From contig NZ_JQMQ01000005.1 of NCBI RefSeq assembly GCF_000744815.1, positions 2,054,055-2,118,054 on the forward strand: a stretch of DNA of 64,000 nucleotides, written 5' to 3'. Of the stretch, positions 27,499 to 36,960 are shown one piece after another (positions within the stretch are counted from its first letter, which is position 1; each line of letters starts with the position of its first letter). The notes below the pieces were generated by a model, which saw only the letters and a program-made list of their open reading frames with translations, was not told the DNA's origin and made no database searches. The position numbers and the translations under genes were made by a program. This DNA is from Phaeacidiphilus oryzae TH49. Lineage in GTDB: Bacteria; Actinomycetota; Actinomycetes; Streptomycetales; Streptomycetaceae.

Positions 27499-29949
27499 TT
27501 AGTTCGACGGGGGTCCGGGTTCGGACGGATCGCGGGAGGTTTCCCCCGCGTCGTCCGCTACAAACAACGCCGCGGCCATGCCGCGGATTCCCCACAATGG
27601 TCCCACGGCGGCATTCTCCGGGTCATCAGGGTTTTCGGCGTTTCCGGTGTCCCCGGCGGTCTCCCGGTTGGCCCGGTAGACGTCGTACACCCCGGGCACC
27701 CGGAGCATGGCCCGCATCAGCGGCGGCAGCGCCTCGGCGTCCGGGAGGACGACGGTGTAGGTGTGCCGGACCCGCAGTTCGCGCGGCGGCTGGACCATGG
27801 CGGCGGTGATGTCCACCCCGGCGGCCGAGATGGCCGCGGTGAGCTCGGCGAGGAGGCGGGGCCGGCCGAGCGCCTCGACCTGGACGGTGGCCCGGTACGG
27901 CCTGGCCGGCTCGGCGGGGCCGGCCGCCGTCGTCCAGCCGGCCTCCAGTGGCGTCCGGCCCTTGCCGACCATTCCCGCGGCGGTCGGGCAGTCCGCCCGG
28001 TGGACGGCGATCGCGCCGCCGCGGATGGCGAAGCCGACCAGCGGGTCCGGCGGCACCGGCGTGCAGCAGCGGGCCAGGCGGGGCAGCGCGCCGGGTCTGC
28101 CGGCGACGGTGATCCCGAGCCCGTCGAGCGCGACCGGGGAGGTGGACTCGGCGTCTGTCTCCCCACCTGCGTCGGTGTCGGCGTCGGCGCCGTCTTCAGC
28201 GACGGCCTCGGCGTCGCCGTCGTCGGACCCCGCGCCGGACCCCGCAGAAGCCGGAGCCGGAGCCGGAGGCGGCGCCGACGCCGAAGCCGACGGGGCGGGC
28301 CCGCACGGGTGGGTGGTGAGCCAGCGTTCGATGGCGATCCTGGCCTGGGGGGTTCTGGCGTGGCCCAGCCAGAGCGGGGACGGGCCGCTCGGCTCGGAGT
28401 CCGGCGGCTCGGTCAGGACGTCGAACACGTCGCCGTCGGACAGCTGGGTGGAGAGGGCGACCAGCCGGCCGTTGACCCGGGCCCCGACGCAGCGGTGGCC
28501 GATCGCCTCGCCCAGCGCGTACGCCGCGTCCACGCAGTCGGCGCCGGCCGGGAGCTGGAGGGTCCGCCCGTCCTCGGTGACCACGGTCAGCTCGTGGTCG
28601 TCGGAGAGGTCCGCGGTGAGCCTGGACCAGAAGGTGTCCGGATCGGGGGTGACCCGCTGCCAGTCCAGCAGCCGCTCCAGCCAGCCGGGGCGGGCCGGGT
28701 CGGCGCCCTCCTCTGGCTCCGCCGGCTCGGCGCTGGCCGGCACCCCGCCCAGCGCGACCACCCCGAACTCGGCCACCTGGTGCATCCGTTCGGTGCGGAC
28801 CAGCACCTCGGCCGCTCCCCCGCCCTCCGCCATCAGCACGGCGGTGTGCAGCGACTGGTAGAGGTTGAACTTGGGCGCGGCGACGAAGTCCTTGAACTCC
28901 CCCGGCAGCGGCGTCCAGCAGGTGTGGAGCTCGCCGAGCACGGCGTAGCAGTCGGCCGGCTCCTCGACCACCACCAGCACCCGCGCCAGGTCTCCCGGGG
29001 CCGGCGGCCCCGGTGGCGCGTCGGCGCCGCGGGCGAGTCTGGTGCGGTGCACCGAGACGCAGTGCCGCGGCCGGACGCCGACCTCCCCGCGTACCCCGGC
29101 CTCGCGCAGCTGGCGGCGGAGTCTGGCCGCGAACCGCCGCAGCGGGGCGTCCTCGCCGAGCACCGCCGCCTCGTGCTCGGCGATCAGCGCGCGGGTGGCG
29201 GCGTGCTCCTGGGGATGGAGGACGGAGAAGACCAGGTCCTCCAGCTCGGTCTTGACCACCTGGATGCCGAGCCGCTCGGCGAGCGGGATGAGCACGTCCC
29301 GGGTGACCTTGGCGATCCGCACCTGGCTGGCCGGCTTCATGTGCTTCAGGGTGCGCATGTTGTGCAGCCGGTCGGCGAGCTTGATCACCATCACCCGGAC
29401 GTCGTTGCCGGTGGCGACGAGCATCTTGCGGAAGGTCTCGGCCTCGGCCGCCGCGCCGAAGTCGACCTTGTCCAGCTTGGTCACCCCGTCGACCAGGTAG
29501 GCCACCTCGGGGCCGAACTCCTCCTCGACCTGACGCAGCGTCATGTCCGTGTCCTCCACGGTGTCGTGGAGGAGGGCGGCGACCAGGGTGGTGGTCTCGG
29601 CGCCGAGTTGGGCGAGGATCATCGTGACCGCGAGCGGATGGGTGATGTACGGCTCGCCGCTCTTCCGCTTCTGGCCCCGGTGCGAGGCCTCGGCCACCTG
29701 GTACGCCCGGGCCAGCAGGGCGAGTTCGGGGCGGCCCATCCGCGGGTGCCGGGCCCGGTGGGCGCGGACCACCGGTTCCATGGCGTCCGGGAGTTCCGGA
29801 CGCGCGGTGGACAGCAGCGCCGCGAACCCGCGGCGCGCGCCCCGCCCGCGCTGGGCGGGGGCCGCGGGCACCCCAGGGGCCCCGGGGGCTCCGGGCGCCC
29901 CCGGCCCCGGCACGGGCACTCCGGGTACTGCACCGGCTTCGCTGGTCAT
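27499..29949 (-). CDS. Rel/SpoT homologue with intact hydrolase and degenerate synthetase domain
   Basis: An 816-residue RelA/SpoT-type protein. The hydrolase domain is complete: THPLAVTMILAQL, LLHDTVEDTD (the HD metal site) and KLADRLHNMRT. The synthetase domain keeps PKFNLYQSLHT and EVLVRTERMHQ, but the segment that should read D-L-x-G-x-R reads PGDLARVLV, so the catalytic aspartate is not where it should be, and the Q of E-x-Q-I-R-T is Leu. TGS (TVVTEDGRTLQLPAGADCVD), a Cys-His region (CCTPVPPDPL) and an ACT domain follow, with a Pro/Ala/Asp linker near 590-640. The likely role is (p)ppGpp hydrolysis. ATG 29949 has GGAGGT upstream. Confidence 0.9.
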   Translation of the reverse strand: MTSEAGAVPGVPVPGPGAPGAPGAPGVPAAPAQRGRGARRGFAALLSTARPELPDAMEPVVRAHRARHPRMGRPELALLARAYQVAEASHRGQKRKSGEPYITHPLAVTMILAQLGAETTTLVAALLHDTVEDTDMTLRQVEEEFGPEVAYLVDGVTKLDKVDFGAAAEAETFRKMLVATGNDVRVMVIKLADRLHNMRTLKHMKPASQVRIAKVTRDVLIPLAERLGIQVVKTELEDLVFSVLHPQEHAATRALIAEHEAAVLGEDAPLRRFAARLRRQLREAGVRGEVGVRPRHCVSVHRTRLARGADAPPGPPAPGDLARVLVVVEEPADCYAVLGELHTCWTPLPGEFKDFVAAPKFNLYQSLHTAVLMAEGGGAAEVLVRTERMHQVAEFGVVALGGVPASAEPAEPEEGADPARPGWLERLLDWQRVTPDPDTFWSRLTADLSDDHELTVVTEDGRTLQLPAGADCVDAAYALGEAIGHRCVGARVNGRLVALSTQLSDGDVFDVLTEPPDSEPSGPSPLWLGHARTPQARIAIERWLTTHPCGPAPSASASAPPPAPAPASAGSGAGSDDGDAEAVAEDGADADTDAGGETDAESTSPVALDGLGITVAGRPGALPRLARCCTPVPPDPLVGFAIRGGAIAVHRADCPTAAGMVGKGRTPLEAGWTTAAGPAEPARPYRATVQVEALGRPRLLAELTAAISAAGVDITAAMVQPPRELRVRHTYTVVLPDAEALPPLMRAMLRVPGVYDVYRANRETAGDTGNAENPDDPENAAVGPLWGIRGMAAALFVADDAGETSRDPSEPGPPSN

Positions 29950-30139
29950 GCGCACCTCCGGCTGTACGGCGACGGCGCTCCCCTGCATAACCGACCTCAC
30001 CACGGAGCGTGCGTGAGTACCCGCCCAGCGTAGCGAGGACAACCCGAATGGGGGATTTGGATCACGGAAGGAACGGAAACGATGAAAGGTTGACCGTCGA
30101 TCGACCGTTCCGGCCCCGGGGGCGGCCCAGCGGGCCCGT

Positions 30140-31105
30140 TCAGCGGCCGAGCAGCTGCCCCGGGTACAGCACACCCTCGCCGACGATCACCGCCGGGCCG
30201 GTCATCTCGACCGTGCCGTCCGGGAGTTGGGAGATCACCAGGCGGCCGCCGGGGAGGTCCACGGTGTAGGTCACCCGCTCCCCCGTGACCAGCGGGTCCC
30301 GGCCGTCCCGGCGGGCGGCGGCGACCATCACGGCGCAGGCGCCGGTGCCGCAGGAGCGGGTCTCGCCGGAGCCGCGCTCGTGCACCCGCATGGCGACCGC
30401 CCGCGGGCCCAGATCGGCCACGAACTCGACGTTGACGCCCTCCGGGTAGGCACCGGCCGGAGTGACCTCCGGAGCCTCGTACAGGTGGCCGGCCTCGGCG
30501 AGGTCCTGGACGAAGACCACGGCGTGCGGATTGCCCATGTTGACGTTGACGGCGGGCCAGGCCACCGGCTCGGCGCCGCCGCGCGGGGTGGCCAGGACGC
30601 CCTCCTGCGGCTGCGGGAAGGCGGGCTTCCCCATGTCGACGGTGACCTCGCCGGGGGTGCCGTCCGGGGCGTCCTTGGCGATGTGCAGCCGGCGCAGCCC
30701 GGCGCGGGTGGCGACGGCCAGGTCGCCGGAGCCGGCGAGGCCGGCGTCGACCAGGTAGCGGGCGAAGACCCGGACGCCGTTGCCGCACATCTCGGCGATC
30801 GAGCCGTCGGAGTTGCGGTAGTCCATGAACCACTCGGCGGAGTCGGCCAGTTCGGCCGCCTCGGGGTGGGCGGCGGAGCGCACCACGCGGAGCACGCCGT
30901 CCGCGCCGATCCCGGCGCGCCGGTCGCAGATCCGGGCCACCAGGGCGGCGTCCAGCTCCAGGGCCCCGTCCGGGTCGGGGATGATCACGAAGTCGTTCTC
31001 CGTGCCGTGCCCCTTGAGGAACGGGATCCCGGGCGTCCGCCGGCCGGCCGCGCCGGTACCGGTGCCGATGCCGGTGGTAGTGGTGGTGGTCGCCTGATCG
31101 CTCAC
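30140..31105 (-). CDS. dapF: diaminopimelate epimerase
   Basis: Interconverts LL- and meso-diaminopimelate for lysine and, in streptomycetes, LL-DAP peptidoglycan supply. The 321-residue protein carries both catalytic cysteines: Cys107 in EMCGNGVRVFARY and Cys252 in SCGTGACAVM. The signature YRNSDGSIAEMCGNG and GNPHAVVFV are in place. The first 22 residues are a Thr/Gly-rich tail not seen in enterobacterial DapF. GTG start. It is 42 bases downstream of the membrane protein gene and about 190 bases upstream of the Rel-like gene start. Confidence 0.97.
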   Translation of the reverse strand: MSDQATTTTTTGIGTGTGAAGRRTPGIPFLKGHGTENDFVIIPDPDGALELDAALVARICDRRAGIGADGVLRVVRSAAHPEAAELADSAEWFMDYRNSDGSIAEMCGNGVRVFARYLVDAGLAGSGDLAVATRAGLRRLHIAKDAPDGTPGEVTVDMGKPAFPQPQEGVLATPRGGAEPVAWPAVNVNMGNPHAVVFVQDLAEAGHLYEAPEVTPAGAYPEGVNVEFVADLGPRAVAMRVHERGSGETRSCGTGACAVMVAAARRDGRDPLVTGERVTYTVDLPGGRLVISQLPDGTVEMTGPAVIVGEGVLYPGQLLGR

Positions 31106-31147
31106 ACCCGCGATGGTACGGGCTGCGGCCCGCCGACCGCGAAGCGG

Positions 31148-31717
31148 TCAGCCGCGCAGCCGGGCGACCCGCCAGACGGCGAGGGCCAGCACCACGACGC
31201 CGACGCAGGTGTAGCCGAGCAGGGCCCTCCAGCCCGGCCGGGCGCCGGAGCCCACCCGGGGCAGTCCGGGCAGCGCGAAGCCGGCCCGGTAGGCGGCGGC
31301 CGCGCCCCAGCCGCAGGCGGCGGCGAAGAGGAGCAGTCCGAGCATCCCGACCACCACCCCGCCGCCTGAGCTCTCGAAGGCCAGCGGAAAGGCGAACATC
31401 AGGGCGCCCAGGATGGCCAGGGCGCCGATCGGCAGGGTCTGCCAGAGCCGGAGCCGGCCGGGCGGGCGGAGCTCGCGCTCCCGGAAGGGGCGCTCCGGCT
31501 CCGCCGGCTCGCCCTCGCCGTCGATGCCCCGGTCGAGGTCGTCCAGGCCGGGGGCCGGTTCGGCCGGGCGCCGGACTCCGGCGCGGCCGTTCGACCGCTC
31601 AAGACCGCTCCCAAGCTCACGATCGTGATCGGCGGGCTCCCGGCTGACCTCGGGCTCATCGGGCATCTCGCCCTCCCCGGAGCGGCCGATCCGGTGGAGC
31701 CCGGGGCCGGTATCCAT
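31148..31717 (-). CDS. small membrane protein of unknown function
   Basis: A 189-residue protein. Residues 1-85 are acidic and disordered (many Glu, Pro, Arg). Three hydrophobic segments follow: LWQTLPIGALAILGALMF, VVVGMLGLLLFAAACGWGAA and LLGYTCVGVVVLALAVW. I do not recognise a family. The ATG at 31717 has GGGAGG about 11 bases upstream; an in-frame GTG two codons earlier is an alternative. It sits between miaA and dapF on the same strand, as a similar small membrane protein does in other streptomycetes. Confidence 0.75.
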   Translation of the reverse strand: MDTGPGLHRIGRSGEGEMPDEPEVSREPADHDRELGSGLERSNGRAGVRRPAEPAPGLDDLDRGIDGEGEPAEPERPFRERELRPPGRLRLWQTLPIGALAILGALMFAFPLAFESSGGGVVVGMLGLLLFAAACGWGAAAAYRAGFALPGLPRVGSGARPGWRALLGYTCVGVVVLALAVWRVARLRG

Positions 31718-32050
31718 CGACACGCGGCCTCCCTGGGGTCTCAACACCGGGGACGTTCGGCACCGGCTTTCCGATGTGCTCGATGATGACACGGGCAAGG
31801 GCGGCCACCCGGCACGGCGGGGGGCCTGCCGGTGATCCGTGGCCATGACGTGATCAGGCCGTAATCGCTCGGTCCCTCTGCACCTGCAGGTGCTTTTGCC
31901 GATGCACTCGCAGTCGATCAGCGGCCGTCCGGAGGCCGCCCGGACGCAGCCCGAAAGGCGCCCGAAAGGCGCCCGGCGAACGCCGGATGAAGGATCGGTG
32001 AAGGAACGGCGAGGGCCTCCGCCGAGCCGCGGCGGCCCCCGACCGGAGCC
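31718..32050. other. 333-bp gap between membrane protein gene and miaA
   Basis: No gene seen. It holds the 12-bp palindrome CACCTGCAGGTG at 31881-31892, a directly repeated CCCGAAAGGCG near 31949-31970 and, next to the miaA stop, a hairpin CCGCCG-AGCCG-CGGCGG within 32013-32038 that may terminate miaA. The promoter of the membrane protein-dapF group should be in the part nearest 31718. Confidence 0.5.
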
Positions 32051-32977
32051 TCAACTACCGTTCGCGGCAAGGATGTCCAGCGCCTCGTCGACCAACTCCG
32101 GGCCCCTGCTGTCCAGCCAGTGCACCCGCGGGTCGCGGCGGAACCAGGACTCCTGCCGCCGGGCGAAGCGGCGGGTGGCGCGGACGGTCTCCTCGCGCGC
32201 CTCCTCCTCCGCGCACTCCCCCGAGAGCTGCGCCAGCACCTGCTGGTAGCCGAGCGCCCGGGAGGCCGTGCGGCCCTCCCGCAGCCCCTCCGCCTCCAGC
32301 GCGCGCACCTCGTCCACCAGGCCGTCCCGCCACATCCGGTCCACCCGCAGGGCGATCCGCTCGTCCAGCTCCGGGCGCGGCACCCGGACGCCGATCTGCA
32401 CCGCGTCGTAGACCGAGCGGTGGCCGGGGAGGTTGGCGGTGAACGGGCGGCCGGTGATCTCCACCACCTCCAGGGCGCGGACGATCCGCCGGCCGTTGCT
32501 GGGCAGGATGGCCTCGGCGGCCGCCGGGTCGGCCGCGGCCAACCGTGCGTGGAGCGCGCCGGAGCCCTGCTCGGCGAGCTCGGCCTCCAGCCGGGCCCGT
32601 ACGGCCGGGTCGGTGCCGGGGAACTCCAGATCGTCCACGGCGCCCCGGATGTACAGGCCGGAGCCGCCCACCAGGATCGGCGTGCGCCCGCGCGCCAGCA
32701 GGTCGTCCAGCACCGCGCGGGCCAGCCGCTGGTACTCCGCGACGCTGGCCGTGACGGTGACATCCCAGACGTCCAGCAGGTGGTGCGGCACCCCTTGGCG
32801 CTCGGCCTCGGTGAGCTTGGCGGTGCCGATGTCCATTCCCCGGTAGAGCTGCATCGAGTCGGCGTTGACGACCTCGCCGCCGAGCTTGCGGGCGAGGGCC
32901 ACGGCGAGGTCCGACTTGCCGGCGGCGGTGGCGCCGACCACGGCGACGACACGGGGGGATCGGGTGGGGGTGTTCAC
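32051..32977 (-). CDS. miaA: tRNA dimethylallyltransferase
   Basis: Transfers a dimethylallyl group to A37 of tRNAs reading UNN codons; MiaB then methylthiolates the product. The 308-residue protein has the P-loop GATAAGKS at residues 15-22, NADSMQLYRGMDIGTAK, DVWDVT, GGSGLYIRG, SNGRRIVRALEV and the C-terminal RRFARRQESWFRRD signature. The GTG at 32977 is the only sensible start, although its GGAGG is very close. In streptomycetes A37 modification influences decoding by the UUA tRNA bldA. Confidence 0.96.
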   Translation of the reverse strand: MNTPTRSPRVVAVVGATAAGKSDLAVALARKLGGEVVNADSMQLYRGMDIGTAKLTEAERQGVPHHLLDVWDVTVTASVAEYQRLARAVLDDLLARGRTPILVGGSGLYIRGAVDDLEFPGTDPAVRARLEAELAEQGSGALHARLAAADPAAAEAILPSNGRRIVRALEVVEITGRPFTANLPGHRSVYDAVQIGVRVPRPELDERIALRVDRMWRDGLVDEVRALEAEGLREGRTASRALGYQQVLAQLSGECAEEEAREETVRATRRFARRQESWFRRDPRVHWLDSRGPELVDEALDILAANGS

Positions 32978-33130
32978 GTCCTCCAGTCTCCCAAAGGCTC
33001 GGTGGGCGGCGCGCTCGCCGTGAGAAGCGGGCGCACGCTGGGTAGGCTCTCGTGTGCTATGCGGTGTTTCGCTCGATTTCTGCGATTCACCCCTTTCAAC
33101 GAGGTCGTCGAGATCGAGGAGTCGTGCCCG

Positions 33131-33562
33131 ATGGGACTCTCGGACCAGCTGAAGGACGCTTTCCACCAGGCCAAGAAGAAGGCGGACGAATTCGCCGACA
33201 AGCACAGCGACCAGATCGAGGCGGCGAAGGAGAAGGTCGGGGAGACCGCGAGCAGGGCCAAGGAGAAGGCCGGCACCTTCGCCGACCGGCACAGCGAGCA
33301 GATCGGCTCCGCGATGGACAAGGTCGGCGAGACCGCCGACAAGGCCACCAAGGGCAAGTACTCCGACCAGATCGGCGCCGGCCGGGACAAGGCGAAGTCC
33401 GCGCTCAGCGACTTCGCCCAGTCCCAGGGGAGCGACTCGCCGCCGCCCGCTGGGGCACCGCAGGCGGGCGCCTCAGGCGGCGGCGGCCCGGGGCCGTCTC
33501 AGCCGCCCACCCCGCCGGTCCCGCCGACCGGGCCGGGTCAGGACCAGAGCGAGACGAAGTAG
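33131..33562 (+). CDS. antitoxin-like helical protein (Rv0909-type), no toxin partner
   Basis: A 143-residue, highly charged helical protein: MGLSDQLKDAFHQAKKKADE followed by repeated K-E-K-x-G and D-K-V-G-E-T-A segments, then a Pro/Gly-rich tail from residue about 97. It belongs to the family annotated as antitoxin (Rv0909-like), often found alone in streptomycetes. No toxin ORF adjoins it; it is divergent from miaA and overlaps the convergent LigB-like gene by 25 bases. ATG with GAGGAG upstream. The pattern also resembles CsbD/LEA-like stress proteins, so the toxin-antitoxin label is weak. Confidence 0.75.
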   Translation: MGLSDQLKDAFHQAKKKADEFADKHSDQIEAAKEKVGETASRAKEKAGTFADRHSEQIGSAMDKVGETADKATKGKYSDQIGAGRDKAKSALSDFAQSQGSDSPPPAGAPQAGASGGGGPGPSQPPTPPVPPTGPGQDQSETK

Positions 33563-34287
33563 CCCACCCCGTACGGCGCCTCCTCGCGGAGCAGGCGGCC
33601 GGTGAGCGCGTCCTGCGCCCCGGCCGCCTTCGCATGCGCCTGGGCCGCGCCCGCGGCGACCTGCCACGGGGCCCGGCCCTCCGCCTGGAGCTCCGCCGAG
33701 AGTCCGGGGTCGAGGGCGGCGAGGGCGTCCGCGTCGGCGGCGGCGAGTGCGGCGGCCAGGGCGGCGTCGTAGCCCTCCGCGCGGGGGTCCAGGTAGCCGG
33801 GGGCCTTGAGGGTCCGGCAGGCGCTGCCGTCGGCGAGCACCAGGACGGCGAGGTCCTGACCGGCGTAGACGTCCTCCACCAGCTCGCGCCCGGCCTGCAG
33901 GCAGCGCTCGGGTGAGGCGGAGGGGCCGACCGCGAGGCCGACGGCGGGGGCCTCCGCCCAGCCCGCGTCGGCCACCAGCCAGGCCCCGACGGCGAGCGAG
34001 CGCGGCAGCACCCGGGCGTCCGGCGGGGTCTCCGCGCCGCCCAGCCGGACGCCGCGGTCCACCCCGAAGGGGCGGAAGGAGCCCGGGGATCCGGGCGGGA
34101 AGACCCCGCGTGCGGAACGGTCGGCGGCGGCCCCCACCACCACGAGCGCCTCCGGGGAGCCCTCGCGCAGCGCGCGGACGGCCTCCCGGGCGGCTTCGCG
34201 GAGCTCCGCGAGCTCCGGCGCGGCCCCCGCCGCGACCTCCGGAACGAGCAGGGGGGCGGCGGGAACGGTCGCGATCTTCAGGGCCAT
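33538..34287 (-). CDS. LigB-like class III extradiol dioxygenase-fold protein
   Basis: A 249-residue protein of the extradiol dioxygenase subunit-B-like fold, always near miaB in actinomycetes. Motifs: IATVPAAPLLVPEVAAG, EALVVVGAAADRSARG, LPRSLAVGAWLVADAGW and VLADGSACRTLKAPGYLDPRAEGYD. The metal-binding histidines expected in true LigB enzymes are not evident (for example PAAPLLVPE in place of P-x-H-P), so catalysis is doubtful and the function is unknown. It follows miaB by 29 bases on the same strand, probably one transcript. Confidence 0.8.
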   Translation of the reverse strand: MALKIATVPAAPLLVPEVAAGAAPELAELREAAREAVRALREGSPEALVVVGAAADRSARGVFPPGSPGSFRPFGVDRGVRLGGAETPPDARVLPRSLAVGAWLVADAGWAEAPAVGLAVGPSASPERCLQAGRELVEDVYAGQDLAVLVLADGSACRTLKAPGYLDPRAEGYDAALAAALAAADADALAALDPGLSAELQAEGRAPWQVAAGAAQAHAKAAGAQDALTGRLLREEAPYGVGYFVSLWS

Positions 34288-34316
34288 GGGCAGTCAGGTT
34301 ACCCGCGGGCTCTCAC

Positions 34317-35801
34317 TCAGTCGCAGCCGCAGCCAGGTGCCTCGGCCGCGGCCGGCGCCGGGGCGCCGACGGTGGGAAGGCCGAGCATGACGCCCTTGGC
34401 GGCGGGGGCCGCCGGCGCGTTCCGCTTCTCCCAGGCGTCGCCGGCCCGGGTCCGGCGCAGGGCGAGCGGCTCGCCCTCGGCCAGCAGGTGGTGCGGGGCG
34501 GCGTAGGTGACCTCGACGGTGACCATGTCGCCGGGGCGGGGGGCCTCCCCCGCCGGGCGCTTGAAGTGCACCAGGCGGTTGTCCGGCGCCCGGCCGGACA
34601 GCCGGTCGGTGCGGTCGTCCTTGCGGCCCTCCCCCTCGGCGACCAGGACCTCTAGGGTGCGGCCGACCTGCTTCCTGTTCTCCGCCCAGGAGATCTCCTC
34701 CTGGAGGGCGATCAGCCGGTCGTAGCGCTCCTGGACGACGGCCTTCGGGACCTGGTCCGGCATCTCGGCGGCCGGCGTGCCGGGCCGCTTGGAGTACTGG
34801 AAGGTGAACGCCTGGGCGAAGCGCGCCTCGCGGACCACGTGGAGGGTCTGCTCGAAGTCCTCGTCGGTCTCGCCGGGGAAGCCGACGATGATGTCGGTGG
34901 AGATGGCGGCGTCCGGCATGGCGGCGCGGACCTTCTCGATGATGGAGAGGTAGCGCTCCTGGCGGTAGGAGCGGCGCATCGCGCGCAGCACGGAGTCCGA
35001 GCCGGACTGCAGCGGCATGTGCAGCTGGTGCATCACGTTCGGCGTCTCGGCCATCGCGGCGATGACGTCGTCGGTGAAGTCGCGGGGGTGCGGCGAGGTG
35101 AAGCGGACCCGCTCCAGGCCCTCGACGCCGCCGCAGGCGCGCAGCAGCTTGGAGAAGGCCTCGCGGTCGCCGATGTCGGAGCCGTAGGCGTTGACGTTCT
35201 GGCCGAGCAGGGTCACCTCGGTGACGCCCTCCGCGACCAGCGCCTCCACCTCGGCGAGGATGTCGCCGGGACGGCGGTCCTTCTCCTTGCCGCGCAGCGC
35301 CGGGACGATGCAGAAGGTGCAGGTGTTGTTGCAGCCGACGGAGATGGCGACCCAGGCCGCGTAGGCGGACTCGCGGCGGGTGGGGAGGGTGGACGGGAAG
35401 GTCTCCAGCGAGTCGAGGATCTCGACCTGGGCCTCCCGCTCGACCCGCGAGCGTTCCAGGAGCGCGGGGAGGCTGCCGATGTTGTGGGTGCCGAAGACCA
35501 CGTCGACCCAGGGGGCCTTGCGGACGATGGTGTCCCGGTCCTTCTGGGCCAGGCAGCCGCCCACCGCGATCTGCATCCCGTCCCGCCTGGCCTTCACCGG
35601 GGCCAGCCGGCCCAGGTTGCCGTACAGGCGGTTGTCGGCGTTCTCGCGTACGGCACAGGTGTTGAAGACGACGACGTCCGCCTCGTCGCCCTCGGGGGCG
35701 CGGGCGTAGCCGGCGTCGTCCAGCAGACCGGACAGCCGCTCGGAGTCATGGACATTCATCTGGCAGCCGTAGGTGACCACCTTGTATGTTCGCGCGCTCA
35801 T
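34317..35801 (-). CDS. miaB: tRNA-2-methylthio-N6-dimethylallyladenosine synthase
   Basis: A radical-SAM methylthiotransferase acting on i6A37 of tRNA after MiaA. The N-terminal UPF0004 domain supplies Cys13 (TYGCQMN), Cys49 (FNTCAVREN) and Cys83 (GGCLAQ) for the auxiliary cluster. The radical-SAM cluster is Cys157, Cys161 and Cys164 (CNNTCTFC). A TRAM domain runs from about 385 to 455. 494 residues, normal length, with a short Ala/Pro tail ending in GCGCD. The ATG at 35801 lacks a strong SD; it is used because [14 protein letters not shown] aligns with the usual N-terminus. Confidence 0.96.
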   Translation of the reverse strand: MSARTYKVVTYGCQMNVHDSERLSGLLDDAGYARAPEGDEADVVVFNTCAVRENADNRLYGNLGRLAPVKARRDGMQIAVGGCLAQKDRDTIVRKAPWVDVVFGTHNIGSLPALLERSRVEREAQVEILDSLETFPSTLPTRRESAYAAWVAISVGCNNTCTFCIVPALRGKEKDRRPGDILAEVEALVAEGVTEVTLLGQNVNAYGSDIGDREAFSKLLRACGGVEGLERVRFTSPHPRDFTDDVIAAMAETPNVMHQLHMPLQSGSDSVLRAMRRSYRQERYLSIIEKVRAAMPDAAISTDIIVGFPGETDEDFEQTLHVVREARFAQAFTFQYSKRPGTPAAEMPDQVPKAVVQERYDRLIALQEEISWAENRKQVGRTLEVLVAEGEGRKDDRTDRLSGRAPDNRLVHFKRPAGEAPRPGDMVTVEVTYAAPHHLLAEGEPLALRRTRAGDAWEKRNAPAAPAAKGVMLGLPTVGAPAPAAAEAPGCGCD

Positions 35802-35859
35802 CTCAACGCACCAGGGTACGCGTTGCGCGGACGGCCGGGTCCCGGCAGGATCCCGGGGC

Positions 35860-36897
35860 ATGGGGCTGGGGGCGGGACCTGGGCGAAGACCCGGGCGGCG
35901 AGGCGGGTTCCGGCGGCTGGCGCGGTCGCGCTGGGCGCGGATCGGCGCGGTGCTGGTGGTGCTGGCCGCGGGGCTGTTCGGCTGGTGGGCGTCCGAGCCG
36001 TCGGGGGTGGCCTACCCGAGGGGCGTGGTCGGCCTGGCCACCGGCACCGCGGACGGGGTCTACGACGAGTACGGGCGGATGCTCAGACCGTGGGTGGAGC
36101 ACTCGATACCGGGGGTGCGGGTGCGGCTCGACCCGACGGCCGGGTCCCTGGAGAACCTGCGGCGGGTGTCCGACGGGCGGGACGACTTCGCGATCGCCAC
36201 GGTGGACGCGGTGGCCCAGTTCCAGGCGTCCGACCCGGAGGCGGCCGGGCGGCTGCGCGGGATCGCGCGGCTCTACGACGACTACGTGCAGCTGGTGGTG
36301 CCCGCCGGCTCGCCGGTGCGGAGCGCGGCCGACCTCCGCGGGCGGCAGGTGGGGGTGGGGCAGGCCGGGTCCGGGGTCGCGCTGATCGCCGGGCGGGTGC
36401 TGCGGGAGGCGGGGCTGGTCCCGGGGCGGGACCTGACGGCGGTGCCGATCGGGATCCACGACGCGCCGACGGCGCTGGTGGACGGGCGGCTGGACGCGTT
36501 CTTCTGGTCCGGGGGGCTGCCCACCGGGGCGGTGACGGCGCTGGCGCGGCGGGCGGAGGTGCGGCTGGTGCCGCTGGGCGGGCTGGTGGCGGGGCTGAAC
36601 CGGCTTGCGGGGACGGGGAGTCCGTACCGGTCCTCGACGATTCCGGCGGGGATCTACGCGGGGACCGCGGGGGCGCGACCGGTGGCCACGGCGGCGGTGG
36701 CGAATGTCCTGGTGACCCGGGCGGATGTGGCCTCGGGGCTGGTGGAGCGGTTCACGGGGGCGGTGATCGCCTCGCGCGACGCGATCGGGAAGGTGGTGCA
36801 CCCGGCCCAGCTGGTGGATCTACGTACCGCGATCTATACCGATCCGCTGGTGCTGGCCGCGGGGGCGCGCCGGTACTACGTCTCGACGAAGCCGTGA
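35860..36897 (+). CDS. TAXI-family TRAP transporter solute-binding protein
   Basis: A 345-residue extracytoplasmic protein: a basic N-terminus and one membrane segment ([18 protein letters not shown], residues about 28-45), then [18 protein letters not shown], the start of a TAXI (TRAP-associated extracytoplasmic immunogenic) domain. LQLVV-type strands, [17 protein letters not shown] and [16 protein letters not shown] follow. No cysteine follows the helix, so it is membrane-anchored or cleaved, not a lipoprotein. No TRAP permease genes adjoin it, so it is an orphan here. ATG with AGGA upstream, divergent from miaB and convergent with the MerR gene. Confidence 0.85.
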   Translation: MGLGAGPGRRPGRRGGFRRLARSRWARIGAVLVVLAAGLFGWWASEPSGVAYPRGVVGLATGTADGVYDEYGRMLRPWVEHSIPGVRVRLDPTAGSLENLRRVSDGRDDFAIATVDAVAQFQASDPEAAGRLRGIARLYDDYVQLVVPAGSPVRSAADLRGRQVGVGQAGSGVALIAGRVLREAGLVPGRDLTAVPIGIHDAPTALVDGRLDAFFWSGGLPTGAVTALARRAEVRLVPLGGLVAGLNRLAGTGSPYRSSTIPAGIYAGTAGARPVATAAVANVLVTRADVASGLVERFTGAVIASRDAIGKVVHPAQLVDLRTAIYTDPLVLAAGARRYYVSTKP

Positions 36898-36960
36898 GCG
36901 AAGCCGGGCGAACCCGCGGGGCGGACTCGCCCTTCAGGTGCTCCGTTCGTCGCGCGCGCG

